In this document: positions 8,813 through 17,493 of the stretch, piece after piece | Position numbering within the stretch: position 1 is the stretch's first letter | Layout of the letters: every line of letters starts with the position of its first letter | Source of the DNA: Herbaspirillum sp. CF444 | GTDB lineage: Bacteria; Pseudomonadota; Gammaproteobacteria; Burkholderiales; Burkholderiaceae_D | Reading direction: 5' to 3' | Length of the DNA: 64,000 bases | NCBI RefSeq assembly: GCF_000282135.1 | Contig: NZ_AKJW01000016.1 | Location: forward strand, 62,001 to 126,000 | The notes under the pieces: generated by a model | Database searches by the model: none | What the model saw: the letters and a program-made list of their open reading frames with translations, nothing else | What the model was told of the DNA's origin: nothing | Translations under genes and position numbers: made by a program

Positions 8813-10576
8813 TTAGTGCGAATCTTCCGGTTTTTCGTCCAGCGTCTCGAACAGGGCAATCTGCAGCCTGGAATGCAACCTGACCAGCTTGCTCCACAAC
8901 AACCACAGCAGCCCTGCCGCTCCCAGCAGCACGAAGGCCAGCAGGTTGAGCGGCGGCAAGATGCTGGCGCTCAGGACGAAGATCAGCAACATGATACCGA
9001 CAATCGACATCACCGGGATCACTTCGGAGATGACGCGCCGCGCCCCCGAGGTGTACGAACCGGCGAATTCCGGCTTGACGCCGACCTCGGCCAGCAGCAT
9101 CGCCAGCGCCTGCAGCTTGCGGTACGTCGCGATCAGGAAAGGCAGCGATAATACCAGAGCGCCGCCCCAGATCACGGCTTTGTGGATTTGCCGGTCGCCG
9201 ATCCAGGCCGACAGCCAGTGGCTGATGCCATCGACGAAGAAGGCGCCGGACAGGAAAATCGCCACCACCAGCGCAATGTTCACGAGCACCTGCAACAGGA
9301 TGCGCCGGATGATTTTACTGATCTCGGCCCGCTCGCCCTGCGGCTGCAGGCTTTCCAGCCAGCCCGAATACATGCCGAGGATGCCGGAGATTTTTTTCGG
9401 CACCAGCGAGACCGCTTTGCTCGACAAGGGATCCGCCGCCTTGATCAGATAAGGCGTCAGCAACGCGGTCACTGCCGACACCGCCACCACGATCGGATAA
9501 AGAAAATCGCTGGTGACCTTCAGGCTCACGCCGAGCGCCGCGATGATGAAGGAGAACTCGCCGATCTGCGCCAGCCCCATGCCCACGCGCATCGGCGTGC
9601 GGCCGCCGTGGCCGGCCAGGAAGGTACCGATGCCGCAGCTGAACAGTTTGCCGAACACGACAGCGAGCGTGATCACCAGGATCGGCAGCCAGTACTGGGC
9701 CAGCACGTTCGGGTCGAACAGCAGGCCGATGGCGACGAAGAAGATGGCGCTGAACATGTCGCGGACCGATTCGATCAGGCGTTCGATGCGATGGATCTGG
9801 CGCGACTCGGCCATCACCGCGCCGACCAGGAAAGCGCCCAGCGCGACGCTGTATTGCAGCTTCATCACCAAGAGGCAAAAACCGAACAGGATGCCGAGCA
9901 CGGTGACCAGCAGCATCTCGTTGCTCTTGAAGCGCGCCACGTAGTTGAGCAGGCGCGGCACGATCAGGATGCCGACCACCAGCGAGACGATCATGAACAG
10001 CAGCAGCTTGCCGACGGTATTGACCACTTCGCCGGAATCGACCGAGCCGCTGGTGGCGATGCCGGACAGCAGCGCGATCATGCCGATGGCGAGGATGTCT
10101 TCGACGATCAGGATGCCGAAGATGATCTGGGCGAACTTCTCGTTCTTCATGCCCAGCTCGTTGAGCGCCTTGACGATGATGGTGGTCGACGACACCGCCA
10201 GCATGGCGCCAAGGAAGACGGCATCCATGGTTTTCCAGCCGAAGTAGATGCCGATCTCGTAACCGATCCAGATCATCAGCATGATTTCGGCGACGGCGGC
10301 GACCACGGCGGTGGCGCCGACCTTGGCGAGTTTCTTGAGGCTGAATTCCAGGCCCAGCGAAAACAGCAGGAAGATCACGCCCAGCTCGGACAGGATGTGG
10401 ACGGTCTTGTCGTCCTGGATCAGATTGAACGGCGGCGTGTGCGGGCCGATGATGACGCCGGCCACGATATAGCCGAGCACCACCGGTTGCTTGAAGCGGT
10501 TGAACACGACGGTGACGACGCCGGCGATCAGCATGATCACGGCAAGGTCCTGGATAAACAGTTCAACAGCATGCAT
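8813..10576 (-). CDS. CPA2-family cation:proton antiporter (KefB/YbaL-like) with extra C-terminal membrane module
   Basis: Inner-membrane monovalent cation/proton antiporter of 587 residues. The N-terminal Na+/H+ exchanger domain covers about residues 1-390 (family segments GYIVAGVIIGPHTPP, FLLFSLGLEFSL, LGAFLVGAVMAES, GMGLAQIGEFSF). KefB and YbaL then carry a cytosolic TrkA-N/RCK domain. Here the C-terminus instead has four to five hydrophobic segments (about 440-560) and a short charged tail, and no Rossmann GxGxxG is visible. The start at 10576 is chosen because AAGGGGAA lies 8 bases upstream. An in-frame upstream extension is possible but looks non-coding. The transported ion is unknown. 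Confidence 0.85.
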   Translation of the reverse strand: MHAVELFIQDLAVIMLIAGVVTVVFNRFKQPVVLGYIVAGVIIGPHTPPFNLIQDDKTVHILSELGVIFLLFSLGLEFSLKKLAKVGATAVVAAVAEIMLMIWIGYEIGIYFGWKTMDAVFLGAMLAVSSTTIIVKALNELGMKNEKFAQIIFGILIVEDILAIGMIALLSGIATSGSVDSGEVVNTVGKLLLFMIVSLVVGILIVPRLLNYVARFKSNEMLLVTVLGILFGFCLLVMKLQYSVALGAFLVGAVMAESRQIHRIERLIESVRDMFSAIFFVAIGLLFDPNVLAQYWLPILVITLAVVFGKLFSCGIGTFLAGHGGRTPMRVGMGLAQIGEFSFIIAALGVSLKVTSDFLYPIVVAVSAVTALLTPYLIKAADPLSSKAVSLVPKKISGILGMYSGWLESLQPQGERAEISKIIRRILLQVLVNIALVVAIFLSGAFFVDGISHWLSAWIGDRQIHKAVIWGGALVLSLPFLIATYRKLQALAMLLAEVGVKPEFAGSYTSGARRVISEVIPVMSIVGIMLLIFVLSASILPPLNLLAFVLLGAAGLLWLLWSKLVRLHSRLQIALFETLDEKPEDSH

Positions 10577-11140
10577 GCGGTGTATTCCCCTTAAAGGCTG
10601 GCCGACGGGCGGCCTGGTTGACGATGTACGACTGGCGACTGGTTTGAGGCAGATGCCGGACCAGTTTCGGATTGGACGCACGATGCTTGCCCTCTGTGCG
10701 GCAATGCGTCGGTACGTGGAAAATGGATGAGCCCTCTTGCCAGGACAAGCAGCAGACTGGCAGGCTGCCCCGATTGAGTTTGCTTCGTTGGTTAGCGGAC
10801 GGCGGCGACATTTCGGTCTGTGTCAGCTTGTTTCTGCGGGTTCGGCTTGGTCAACATATCTTCAGCGTACTGAAAACGCAGTTGCAGCCGATAGACTACG
10901 ACGATTGGATTTGGTGCACCGGATAAAGTTGCTGCACCGTATCGTCGCTGGCAGGCGCAAAGTTAGCACAGACGACATGGTGGCTGCAAATTTTATCTTG
11001 GCATGGGCACAGGGAAAATATGCGGAGATGCGCGGAGATAAGCAAAGCCGGCGCGGGAAAGAACCATCCGGCCGCCTGCATCCGATCGGCATTCGAGGGC
11101 AGGCACAGAACGTGCTAATAAGCCTTCTTGTTGCTTTGCC
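10577..11140. other. 564-base intergenic region, nothing convincing
   Basis: Lies between the 5' end of the antiporter gene and the 3' end of the Lrp-type gene. Short open frames on both strands lack Shine-Dalgarno sites and recognisable protein features. It presumably holds the antiporter promoter (reading leftwards), but I see no clear -35/-10 pair, hairpin terminator or repeat. Confidence 0.5.
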
Positions 11141-11650
11141 CTACTCCGGCACACGCACCTGAATTTCTGCAGCCTTTTCGTCGAACGTGATCCGTGTGGC
11201 GAATTTGGCGCGCTTCATCGGAAAACGCGACTGGAAGTGGCGGACATTGCCGGAGCCGGAAATGACACGACGCACAAACTGATAGTACGCATCCATATCG
11301 ATCACATGCACTGCCAGAAAATAGTCATATTCGCCCGACACGAAATAGCACTGCATCACCTCGGCCTCTTTGGCCATGCGCTGCTCGAACTCCTGCATGT
11401 GCTCGTCGGACTGGTTGTTGAGCGAAATTTCAAGGAAGGCCAGCATGCCGTAGCCGAGCGCAAACGGGTCGACCATCGCCACTTCGGCGTTGATGATGCC
11501 GGCCTCGCGCAGCTCGCGGATGCGGCGCAGGCAGGTCGGTTGCGAGATGTGCAATTTCTCCGCCAGGATACGGGTCGGAATCTGATTGTCTTTCTGCAGC
11601 AAGTTCAGGAGCTTGCGGTCGACCTTATCGAGCGTATGGTATTTGGGCAT
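11141..11650 (-). CDS. Lrp/AsnC-family transcriptional regulator
   Basis: DNA-binding regulator of 169 residues. The N-terminal winged HTH (about residues 6-55: LDKVDRKLLNLLQKDNQ, LAEKLHISQPTCLRRIRELREAG) is followed by a RAM ligand-binding/oligomerisation domain (about 70-150, with FVSGEYDYFLAVHVIDMDAY). Lrp-family proteins respond to amino acids and often control adjacent amino-acid genes. This one is divergent from a branched-chain amino-acid binding protein gene, with a 321-base spacer containing phased repeats. The sequence favours a specific local regulator or an Lrp paralogue. The effector is not known. Confidence 0.93.
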   Translation of the reverse strand: MPKYHTLDKVDRKLLNLLQKDNQIPTRILAEKLHISQPTCLRRIRELREAGIINAEVAMVDPFALGYGMLAFLEISLNNQSDEHMQEFEQRMAKEAEVMQCYFVSGEYDYFLAVHVIDMDAYYQFVRRVISGSGNVRHFQSRFPMKRAKFATRITFDEKAAEIQVRVPE

Positions 11651-11971
11651 AAAAACGAAAGTTCAATTTTTTTTAGTCAGGCACTCAAAAAGCCTTTGCA
11701 AGCTGTTTCTTATGTTGTACCGTCTGCATTATTCGGAAACCGACGTTGAATAGTACAGCGTGTTTTATAGTCTGTGAAATAGGTCTGAAAACAGCTCTAT
11801 GAAGCGATGTCTGTGAAGCGTCTCTGAATAAGCAAAAAAGGGGCTGTTGCAAAATCGGGATAACCGGTCGCTTCGGAGGAGAACCCAAAGGATGCGCGCC
11901 GGCCCGGTGTTCACCAGTCGCAATTCAGTGTCATGGCAAGCGTAGTTTATTTCAATCTACAGAGGGAATTT
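11651..11971. promoter_or_regulatory. divergent lrp / livK regulatory region
   Basis: This 321-base spacer contains the promoters of both divergent genes and the repeat array at 11770-11828. The livK ribosome site (AGAGGGAA, 11961-11968) closes it. I see no third gene; an upstream in-frame ATG at 11933 is unlikely to be the livK start. Confidence 0.5.
11770..11828 (+). promoter_or_regulatory. array of five TCTnTGAA-like direct repeats (candidate operator)
   Basis: GTCTGTGAA occurs at 11770-11778 and again at 11809-11817. Related copies are GTCTGAA (11783-11789), CTCTATGAA (11795-11803) and GTCTCTGAA (11820-11828). The shared GAA ends fall at 11778, 11789, 11803, 11817 and 11828, spaced 11, 14, 14 and 11 bases, close to the helical repeat. 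This is compatible with cooperative binding by an oligomeric regulator such as the adjacent Lrp-family protein, but the motif is not the E. coli Lrp consensus. Confidence 0.45.
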
Positions 11972-13114
11972 ATGAAACTCAAGAGCACAATTATTCCATT
12001 AACTGGCGCAATCGCATTGGCTTTCGCTGGCGCAGCTTATTCGCAGGAAGTCGTCAAGATCGCTCACGTCGGCCCTCTCTCCGGTCCTAACGCCCACATG
12101 GGCAAGGACAACGAAAATGGCGCCCGCATGGCCATCGACGAACTCAACGCCAAGGGTTTCACCATCGGCGGCAAGAAAGTCAAATTCGAACTGGTCGGTG
12201 AAGACGATGCTTCCGATCCGAAGCAAGCCACTGCCGTTGCGACCAAGCTGGTCGACCAAAAGGTTGCCGCCGTTATCGGTCACTTGAATTCCGGCACCAC
12301 CATCCCTGCTTCCAAGATTTACAACGACGCCGGCATCCCGCAAGTGTCGCCATCGGCTACCAATCCGAAGTACACGCAACAAGGCTTCAAGACCGCCTTC
12401 CGCGTGGTCGCCAACGATGCCCAACTGGGCGCCGTGCTGGGCAAATACGCTGTGACGGCACTGAAGACCAAGAACGTCGCCGTGATTGACGACCGTACTG
12501 CATATGGCCAGGGCGTTGCTGAAGAATTCGCCAAGGGCGCGCAAGGCGCGGGCGCCACCATCGTCGGCAAACAATTTACCAACGACAAGGCAACCGACTT
12601 CAACGCGATCCTGACTTCGATCAAGGCCAAGAAGCCTGAAGTCGTGTTCTTCGGCGGCATGGACGCTGTCGGCGGCCCGATGCTGCGCCAGATGAAGCAA
12701 CTGGGCATCAATGCCAAGTTCATGGGCGGCGACGGCATCTGCACCGGCTCCCTGCCGGGCCTGGCCGGCGACGGCCTGATCGACGATCAGGTGGTCTGTG
12801 CTGAAGCCGGCGGTGTCGACACAGCCGGCAAGAAGGGCATGGACGACTTCCGCGCAGCGTACAAGAAGAAGTTCGGCATCGAAGTCGTCTATAACGCTGC
12901 TTACGCTTACGACGCCACGATGACTGTCGCCGACGCGATGAAGAAGGCAAACTCGGCCGATCCGGCCAAGTACCTGCCTGAACTGGCCAAGATCAGCCAC
13001 AAGGGCGTGACCGGCACCATCGCTTTCGACGACAAGGGCGACATCAAGAACGGTTCGCTGACGCTGTACACATACAAGAAGGGTGAGCGCACCCTGCTGG
13101 CTGTGGTCAAGTAA
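11972..13114 (+). CDS. branched-chain amino-acid ABC transporter substrate-binding protein (LivK-like)
   Basis: Periplasmic binding protein of 380 residues with a signal peptide (residues 1-23, cleavage near AYS-Q). The mature part begins EVVKIAHVGPLSGPNAHMGKDNENGA, typical of the Leu/Ile/Val-binding Peripla_BP_6 family. The segment AVIGHLNSGTTIPASKIYNDAGIPQVSPSATN, split here as AVIGHLNSGTT and IPQVSPSATNP, contributes to the amino-acid pocket. The start at 11972 is set by AGAGGGAA 4 bases upstream. No permease or ATPase gene is adjacent, so it must work with membrane components encoded elsewhere. The divergent Lrp-type gene is the likely regulator. A strong terminator follows directly. Confidence 0.93.
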   Translation: MKLKSTIIPLTGAIALAFAGAAYSQEVVKIAHVGPLSGPNAHMGKDNENGARMAIDELNAKGFTIGGKKVKFELVGEDDASDPKQATAVATKLVDQKVAAVIGHLNSGTTIPASKIYNDAGIPQVSPSATNPKYTQQGFKTAFRVVANDAQLGAVLGKYAVTALKTKNVAVIDDRTAYGQGVAEEFAKGAQGAGATIVGKQFTNDKATDFNAILTSIKAKKPEVVFFGGMDAVGGPMLRQMKQLGINAKFMGGDGICTGSLPGLAGDGLIDDQVVCAEAGGVDTAGKKGMDDFRAAYKKKFGIEVVYNAAYAYDATMTVADAMKKANSADPAKYLPELAKISHKGVTGTIAFDDKGDIKNGSLTLYTYKKGERTLLAVVK

Positions 13115-13134
13115 GCTTCCGCTTCACCATGAAG

Positions 13135-13167
13135 AACGCGCCTGATGAAAGTCAGGCGCGTTTTTTA
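13135..13167 (+). terminator. Rho-independent terminator after livK
   Basis: 11-bp stem (AACGCGCCTGA at 13135-13145 with TCAGGCGCGTT at 13152-13162), a 6-base loop and a run of Ts. Confidence 0.88.
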
Positions 13168-13211
13168 TTGACCGTTCCGTTCGCGGCATCAACGATCGGG
13201 AGCAGGCAACA

Positions 13212-13236
13212 AAAAAGCGCCCGATGGGCGCTTTTT
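13212..13236 (-). terminator. terminator after the cytochrome c gene
   Basis: AAAAAGCGCCC (13212-13222) pairs with GGGCGCTTTTT (13226-13236) across a GAT loop. The T-rich side for the minus strand directly follows the cytochrome c stop, and the structure is symmetrical enough to work in both directions. Confidence 0.8.
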
Positions 13237-13265
13237 CAATTGTGCTGCGAGATGCCGTCGTACGA

Positions 13266-13586
13266 TTACTTCTGCGTGAGCACCCACTTCACCAGGGTGC
13301 GCGCTTCCGCTTCGGAAACCTGCGCATTGGCCGGCATCGGGATCGCGCCCCATACGCCGGAACCGCCCTTCAATACTTTTTGCGTCAGCTTGTCTTCGGC
13401 GTCTTTCTGGCCTTTGTACTTTGCCGCCACGTCCTTGAACGCCGGGCCGACGATCTTGGTCTGCACCGCGTGACAGGCCATGCAGTTTTTGGACTTGGCC
13501 AGATCGGCCGGCGCCGCCTGCGCAAAAGCCTGGGCGGAGAAGCCGAATGCCAACACGGCCGAGGCGATGAATAAAGACTGTTTCAT
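13266..13586 (-). CDS. periplasmic class I cytochrome c (c-551/c-552 type)
   Basis: Small electron carrier of 106 residues. A signal peptide (1-22, AFA-Q) is followed by the haem-binding C35-M-A-C38-H39 and the axial Met85 in IPMPAN. Length and spacing match cytochrome c-551/552 of proteobacteria, which shuttles electrons between bc1 complexes and terminal reductases. A GGAGGG Shine-Dalgarno precedes the ATG. It is a single-gene unit bounded by terminators on both sides, so its redox partner cannot be inferred from context. Confidence 0.93.
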   Translation of the reverse strand: MKQSLFIASAVLAFGFSAQAFAQAAPADLAKSKNCMACHAVQTKIVGPAFKDVAAKYKGQKDAEDKLTQKVLKGGSGVWGAIPMPANAQVSEAEARTLVKWVLTQK

Positions 13587-13725
13587 TGTTACCCTCCAAG
13601 AAGTTCTGCGTATTCTACAACTCTTTGCAAGGTCGCTTGTATGGGCCGGCGCATATAAACATCATGTTTCCAGCGCTTCATTTCAAAGATGAAAGTGAGA
13701 TGCATTCATAAAAATCGGCTGCGAT

Positions 13726-13753
13726 AAAAAAGCCGGATCGGTCCGGCTTTTTT
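13726..13753 (-). terminator. bidirectional terminator after ilvD
   Basis: AAAAAAGCCGGA (13726-13737) and TCCGGCTTTTTT (13742-13753) form a 12-bp stem with a 4-base loop, 20 bases past the ilvD stop. Confidence 0.85.
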
Positions 13754-13773
13754 ATCGTTTCCAACCGCGGCGA

Positions 13774-15444
13774 TCAACCTGTCACAGCCCCCTTGCTTGC
13801 AGTCGACGCCAACGTTGCATATTTCGCCAGCACGCCGCGGGTATAGCGTGGTGCGGGCTGCTTCCAGTTGGCGCGGCGGCGGGCGATTTCGTCTTCCGGC
13901 ACGTTGAGCTGGATCAGCAGCTGGCGCGCATCGATGGTGACCGAATCGCCTTCTTCGACCAGGCCGATGACGCCGCCGACGAAGGCTTCCGGCGCCACGT
14001 GACCGACCACCATGCCCCAGGTGCCGCCCGAAAAACGGCCGTCGGTGATCAGGCCGACCGATTCGCCCAGGCCTTTGCCGATCAGCGCGGAGGTCGGCGC
14101 CAGCATTTCCGGCATGCCCGGTCCGCCTTTCGGCCCCAGATAGCGCATCACGAGCACGTCGCCCGACTGGATCTTGTCGGCCAGGATCGCGTCCATGGCG
14201 CTGTATTCGTCGTCGAACACGCGCGCCGGGCCGGTGATGACCGGATTCTTGAGGCCGGTGATCTTGGCGACGCAGCCTTCCGGCGCCAGGTTGCCCTTGA
14301 GGATGGCCAGGTGGCCTTGCTGGTACAAAGCCTTGTCGATGGGACGGATGACGTCCTGGTCGGCGCGCAGCTCGGGGATATTTTCCAGTTCTTCGGAGAG
14401 GGTCTTGCCGGTAATGGTCAGGCAGTCGCCGTGCAGCAGGCCGGCCTGGTGCAACACCTTCAGCACGGCGGGAATGCCGCCGGCCTTGTGCAGGTCGGTG
14501 GCGACGTATTTGCCGGACGGCTTGAGGTCGCAGATGACCGGCACTTTCTGGCGCACGCGCTCGAAGTCGTCGATGGTCCACTCGACTTCCGCCGCGTGGG
14601 CGATGGCCAGGAAGTGCAGCACGGCGTTGGTGGAACCGCCGGTGGCCATGATCAGCGACACGGCATTCTCGATCGACTTGCGAGTGATGATGTCGCGCGG
14701 CTTGATGTCTTTCTTGACGGCCTCGACCAGCACGCGCGCCGACTCGGCGGCAGAGCCGGTCTTTTCGTCGTCCGGGTTGGCCATGGTCGAGGAATAGAAC
14801 AAGCCCATGCCCAGCGCTTCAAACGCCGACGACATGGTGTTGGCGGTGTACATGCCGCCGCAGGAGCCGGACGACGGGCAAGCGTTGCGCTCAATGCCGT
14901 CGAAGTCTTCCTGCGACATGCGGCCGGCGGAGAACTCGCCTACGGCTTCGAAGGCGGAGACGATGGTCAGGTCCTTGCCCTTCCAGTTGCCCGGCTTGAT
15001 GGTGCCGCCGTAGACGTAGATGCCCGGCACGTTGGTGCGCGCCAGGGCGATCATGCCACCCGGCATGTTCTTGTCGCAGCCGCCGATGACGACCACGCCG
15101 TCCATCCATTGACCGTTGACGGCGGTCTCGATACAGTCGGCAATGACTTCGCGCGAGATCAGCGAATACTTCATGCCTTCCGTACCCATCGACATGCCGT
15201 CGGAAATGGTCGGCGTGCCGAACACCTGCGGATTGGCGCCGGCCTGCTTGATGGCGGAGATCGCCACGTCGGCCAGCTTTTGCAGGCCGGAGTTGCACGG
15301 CGTGATGGTGGAATGACCGTTGGCGACGCCGATCATCGGCTTGTCGAAGTCTTCCTTTTCATAGCCCAGGGCGTAGTACATCGAGCGGTTCGGGCTGCGC
15401 GAAACTCCCTGGGTAATGTTCTTTGAGCGGCGGTTGAATGGCAT
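13774..15444 (-). CDS. ilvD: dihydroxy-acid dehydratase
   Basis: Fe-S enzyme of 556 residues converting 2,3-dihydroxy-isovalerate and -methylvalerate into the 2-keto acids of valine and isoleucine synthesis. Conserved cluster and active-site segments are visible: PCN near residue 45, CDKNMPGG (about 121) and [16 protein letters not shown] (about 193). The start MPFNRRSKN at 15444 has an AGGAGA site upstream; an upstream in-frame start at 15477 would add 11 unlikely residues. It is divergent from a LysR-type gene, which may regulate it. It should not be confused with the paralogue edd at 18.1-20.0 kb, which has different length and motifs. Confidence 0.95.
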   Translation of the reverse strand: MPFNRRSKNITQGVSRSPNRSMYYALGYEKEDFDKPMIGVANGHSTITPCNSGLQKLADVAISAIKQAGANPQVFGTPTISDGMSMGTEGMKYSLISREVIADCIETAVNGQWMDGVVVIGGCDKNMPGGMIALARTNVPGIYVYGGTIKPGNWKGKDLTIVSAFEAVGEFSAGRMSQEDFDGIERNACPSSGSCGGMYTANTMSSAFEALGMGLFYSSTMANPDDEKTGSAAESARVLVEAVKKDIKPRDIITRKSIENAVSLIMATGGSTNAVLHFLAIAHAAEVEWTIDDFERVRQKVPVICDLKPSGKYVATDLHKAGGIPAVLKVLHQAGLLHGDCLTITGKTLSEELENIPELRADQDVIRPIDKALYQQGHLAILKGNLAPEGCVAKITGLKNPVITGPARVFDDEYSAMDAILADKIQSGDVLVMRYLGPKGGPGMPEMLAPTSALIGKGLGESVGLITDGRFSGGTWGMVVGHVAPEAFVGGVIGLVEEGDSVTIDARQLLIQLNVPEDEIARRRANWKQPAPRYTRGVLAKYATLASTASKGAVTG

Positions 15445-15540
15445 GCGTGTCTCCTGGTTGATTTCATTGCGGCCCACACCAGGAGCGACACTGGCGCGAA
15501 CCTGTCCATCTACAGTGCGGACGTAGTTCTGGCTACGAGT

Positions 15541-15550
15541 TAACTAGTTA
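15541..15550. promoter_or_regulatory. palindrome in the ilvD / lysR divergent region
   Basis: TAACTAGTTA is a perfect 10-bp palindrome about 97 bases upstream of ilvD and 63 bases upstream of the LysR gene. It is a candidate half of a LysR-type operator, with no further support. Confidence 0.25.
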
Positions 15551-15613
15551 GATTGCCTTGCACATTGCCTTCTGTCAAATATATGATTCGTCATCAATTA
15601 AGACGGATCACAT

Positions 15614-16522
15614 ATGAGTGCAGATTCCAGACTGGAGTTGCGCCAATTGCGCTACTTCGTTGCGGTTGCCGAAGAAAAACATTTCGGCCGCGCCGCCATC
15701 CGGTTGCACATGACCCAGCCGCCGCTGTCGCAGACCATCCAGACACTGGAGGAAATGCTGGGCACGCCGCTGTTTGCGCGCACCAAGCGCAGCGTCGCCC
15801 TGACGCCGGCCGGGCTGGCCTTGCTGCCGGAAGCCCAACGCATCCTGCAACAGGCCGGCGCCCTGCCCGACCTGGCGCGCCGCGCCGCCAGCGGCGCCTC
15901 GGGACTGCTCTCGCTATCGTTCATTTCGACCGCGGATTACAGTATCTTGCCGCCCTTGCTGCAACAATTCCGGGCGCGTTATCCGCAGGTGCAGATCGAT
16001 CTGCGCGAAGCCACCACCGACATCCAGCTGGAAGACCTGATGCAAGGCAAGATCGACGCCGGCCTCTTGTTGCCGCCCTTGCCGGACAAGGCGCAGAGCG
16101 CGCTCGATTATCTGCCGCTGCTGTCCGAGCCGCTGGTGGCGGCAATCCCGAGCGGCGTGGTGCGCGGCAAGAATGCGATTGCGCTCAAAAGCATCCGCGA
16201 GCTGCCGCTGATCATCTTCCCGCGCCGCATCTCGCCGGCATTTCATGACACCATCCTGAGCTGCTTCCGCGATGCCGGCGTGACGCCTCACATCGGCCAG
16301 GAGGCGATTCAGATGCAAACCATCGTCGGCCTGGTGTCGGCTGGCATGGGTATGGCACTTGTGCCACAATCCGTGTCTAACCTGCAGCGCCCCGGCGTCG
16401 ATTACCGCCCGCTGACCGGCAAGACGCCCCTGATCGAAACCGGGCTGGCCTGGCGGCGCGACAGTGCTTCACCGGTGTTGCGCGCGTTTCTCGACATGGT
16501 GGCGACGCCGCCGGCGACGTAA
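15614..16522 (+). CDS. LysR-family transcriptional regulator
   Basis: 302-residue LTTR. The winged HTH is at residues 8-67 (LRQLRYFVAVAEEKHFGRAA, MTQPPLSQTIQTLEEMLG) and the periplasmic-binding-protein-like effector domain at about 95-295. It is divergent from ilvD, so control of branched-chain amino-acid synthesis is one possibility. The sequence also resembles BenM/CatM-like regulators of aromatic catabolism (DLREATTDIQLEDL), so the effector is unresolved. The next gene, lgt, follows after 39 bases and may be read through from it. Confidence 0.92.
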   Translation: MSADSRLELRQLRYFVAVAEEKHFGRAAIRLHMTQPPLSQTIQTLEEMLGTPLFARTKRSVALTPAGLALLPEAQRILQQAGALPDLARRAASGASGLLSLSFISTADYSILPPLLQQFRARYPQVQIDLREATTDIQLEDLMQGKIDAGLLLPPLPDKAQSALDYLPLLSEPLVAAIPSGVVRGKNAIALKSIRELPLIIFPRRISPAFHDTILSCFRDAGVTPHIGQEAIQMQTIVGLVSAGMGMALVPQSVSNLQRPGVDYRPLTGKTPLIETGLAWRRDSASPVLRAFLDMVATPPAT

Positions 16523-16561
16523 CGCTATAGGTTTCCCAATATTCGTTCTGAAAGAGTTCAC

Positions 16562-17374
16562 ATGCTGATACACCCGATGCCCAATCCGATCGCCTTCTCC
16601 ATCGGCCCGCTGCAGGTGCACTGGTACGGCCTGATGTATCTGCTGGCCTTTGCGCAGTTCATCGCGCTGGGCCGCCTGCGCATCAAGCAGCCGCACATCG
16701 CCGCCGTCGGCTGGAAGAAGGAAGACCTCGACGACATGTTGTTCTATGGCGTGCTGGGCGTGGTGATCGGCGGACGTCTCGGCGAGGTGCTGTTCTACAA
16801 CCCGAGTTACTACTTCGCCAACCCGGCCGACATCATCGCGGTGTGGAAAGGCGGCATGTCCTTCCACGGCGGCTTCCTCGGCGTGTTGATTGCCATGTAC
16901 ATCTGGGGCCGCAAGCGCGGCCGCCATCTGATGGATATCATGGACTTCATCGCGCCGATGGTGCCGCTCGGTTACGCCGCCGGCCGCCTGGGCAATTTCA
17001 TCAACGCCGAACTGCCGGGTCGCCTGGCGGATCCGTCGCTGCCATGGGCAATGATCTGGCCCAACGTCGACAACCTGCCGCGCCATCCGTCGCCGATTTA
17101 TCAGATGCTGGTGGACGGCATCCTGCTGTTCATCATCCTGTGGTTCTTTGCCCGCAAGCCGCGTCCGCGCATGGCGGTTGCCGGCATGTTCTCGCTGCTG
17201 TACGGCTGCGCGCGCTTCTTCACCGAATACTTCCGCACGCCCGATTACAACGTCAGCTTCGGTGGCATCACCATCTCGGCAGGGCAGATGCTGTCGGTGC
17301 CGATGATCGTGTTGGGCATTGTGCTGTTGATTGTCGCTTACAAGAAAAAAAGCGCGGCAATGTCGACGGCCTGA
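16562..17374 (+). CDS. lgt: prolipoprotein diacylglyceryl transferase
   Basis: Inner-membrane enzyme of 270 residues that moves diacylglycerol from phosphatidylglycerol to the lipobox cysteine of pre-lipoproteins. Family landmarks are present: VHWYGLMYLLAF (19-30), the catalytic His102 in FHGGFLG, and the Lgt signature GRLGNFINAELPGR (141-154) with Arg142, equivalent to the essential Arg143 of E. coli. About seven hydrophobic segments are seen. It ends with a basic YKKKSAAMSTA tail. A 13-bp terminator stem follows. Confidence 0.96.
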   Translation: MLIHPMPNPIAFSIGPLQVHWYGLMYLLAFAQFIALGRLRIKQPHIAAVGWKKEDLDDMLFYGVLGVVIGGRLGEVLFYNPSYYFANPADIIAVWKGGMSFHGGFLGVLIAMYIWGRKRGRHLMDIMDFIAPMVPLGYAAGRLGNFINAELPGRLADPSLPWAMIWPNVDNLPRHPSPIYQMLVDGILLFIILWFFARKPRPRMAVAGMFSLLYGCARFFTEYFRTPDYNVSFGGITISAGQMLSVPMIVLGIVLLIVAYKKKSAAMSTA

Positions 17375-17407
17375 CGGCTGCGAAGAAACCACCCGGACCC
17401 GAAAACG

Positions 17408-17446
17408 ACAATGCCCTTGCCGGCGACAGCAAGGGCATTGTGCTTT
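17408..17446 (+). terminator. terminator hairpin between lgt and eda
   Basis: 13-bp perfect stem (ACAATGCCCTTGC at 17408-17420 with GCAAGGGCATTGT at 17429-17441), an 8-base loop, then GCTTTTT. It serves lgt and possibly the converging eda transcript. Confidence 0.8.
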
Positions 17447-17493
17447 TTGAAGCAATGCCGCCGGAACAGCATTCCCTCAAACCGTGAAATCGA

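Noticed and set aside
10737-11162. 141-codon plus-strand frame in the antiporter-lrp gap
   Set aside because: No Shine-Dalgarno, no recognisable family, and it runs into the end of the Lrp-type gene on the opposite strand.
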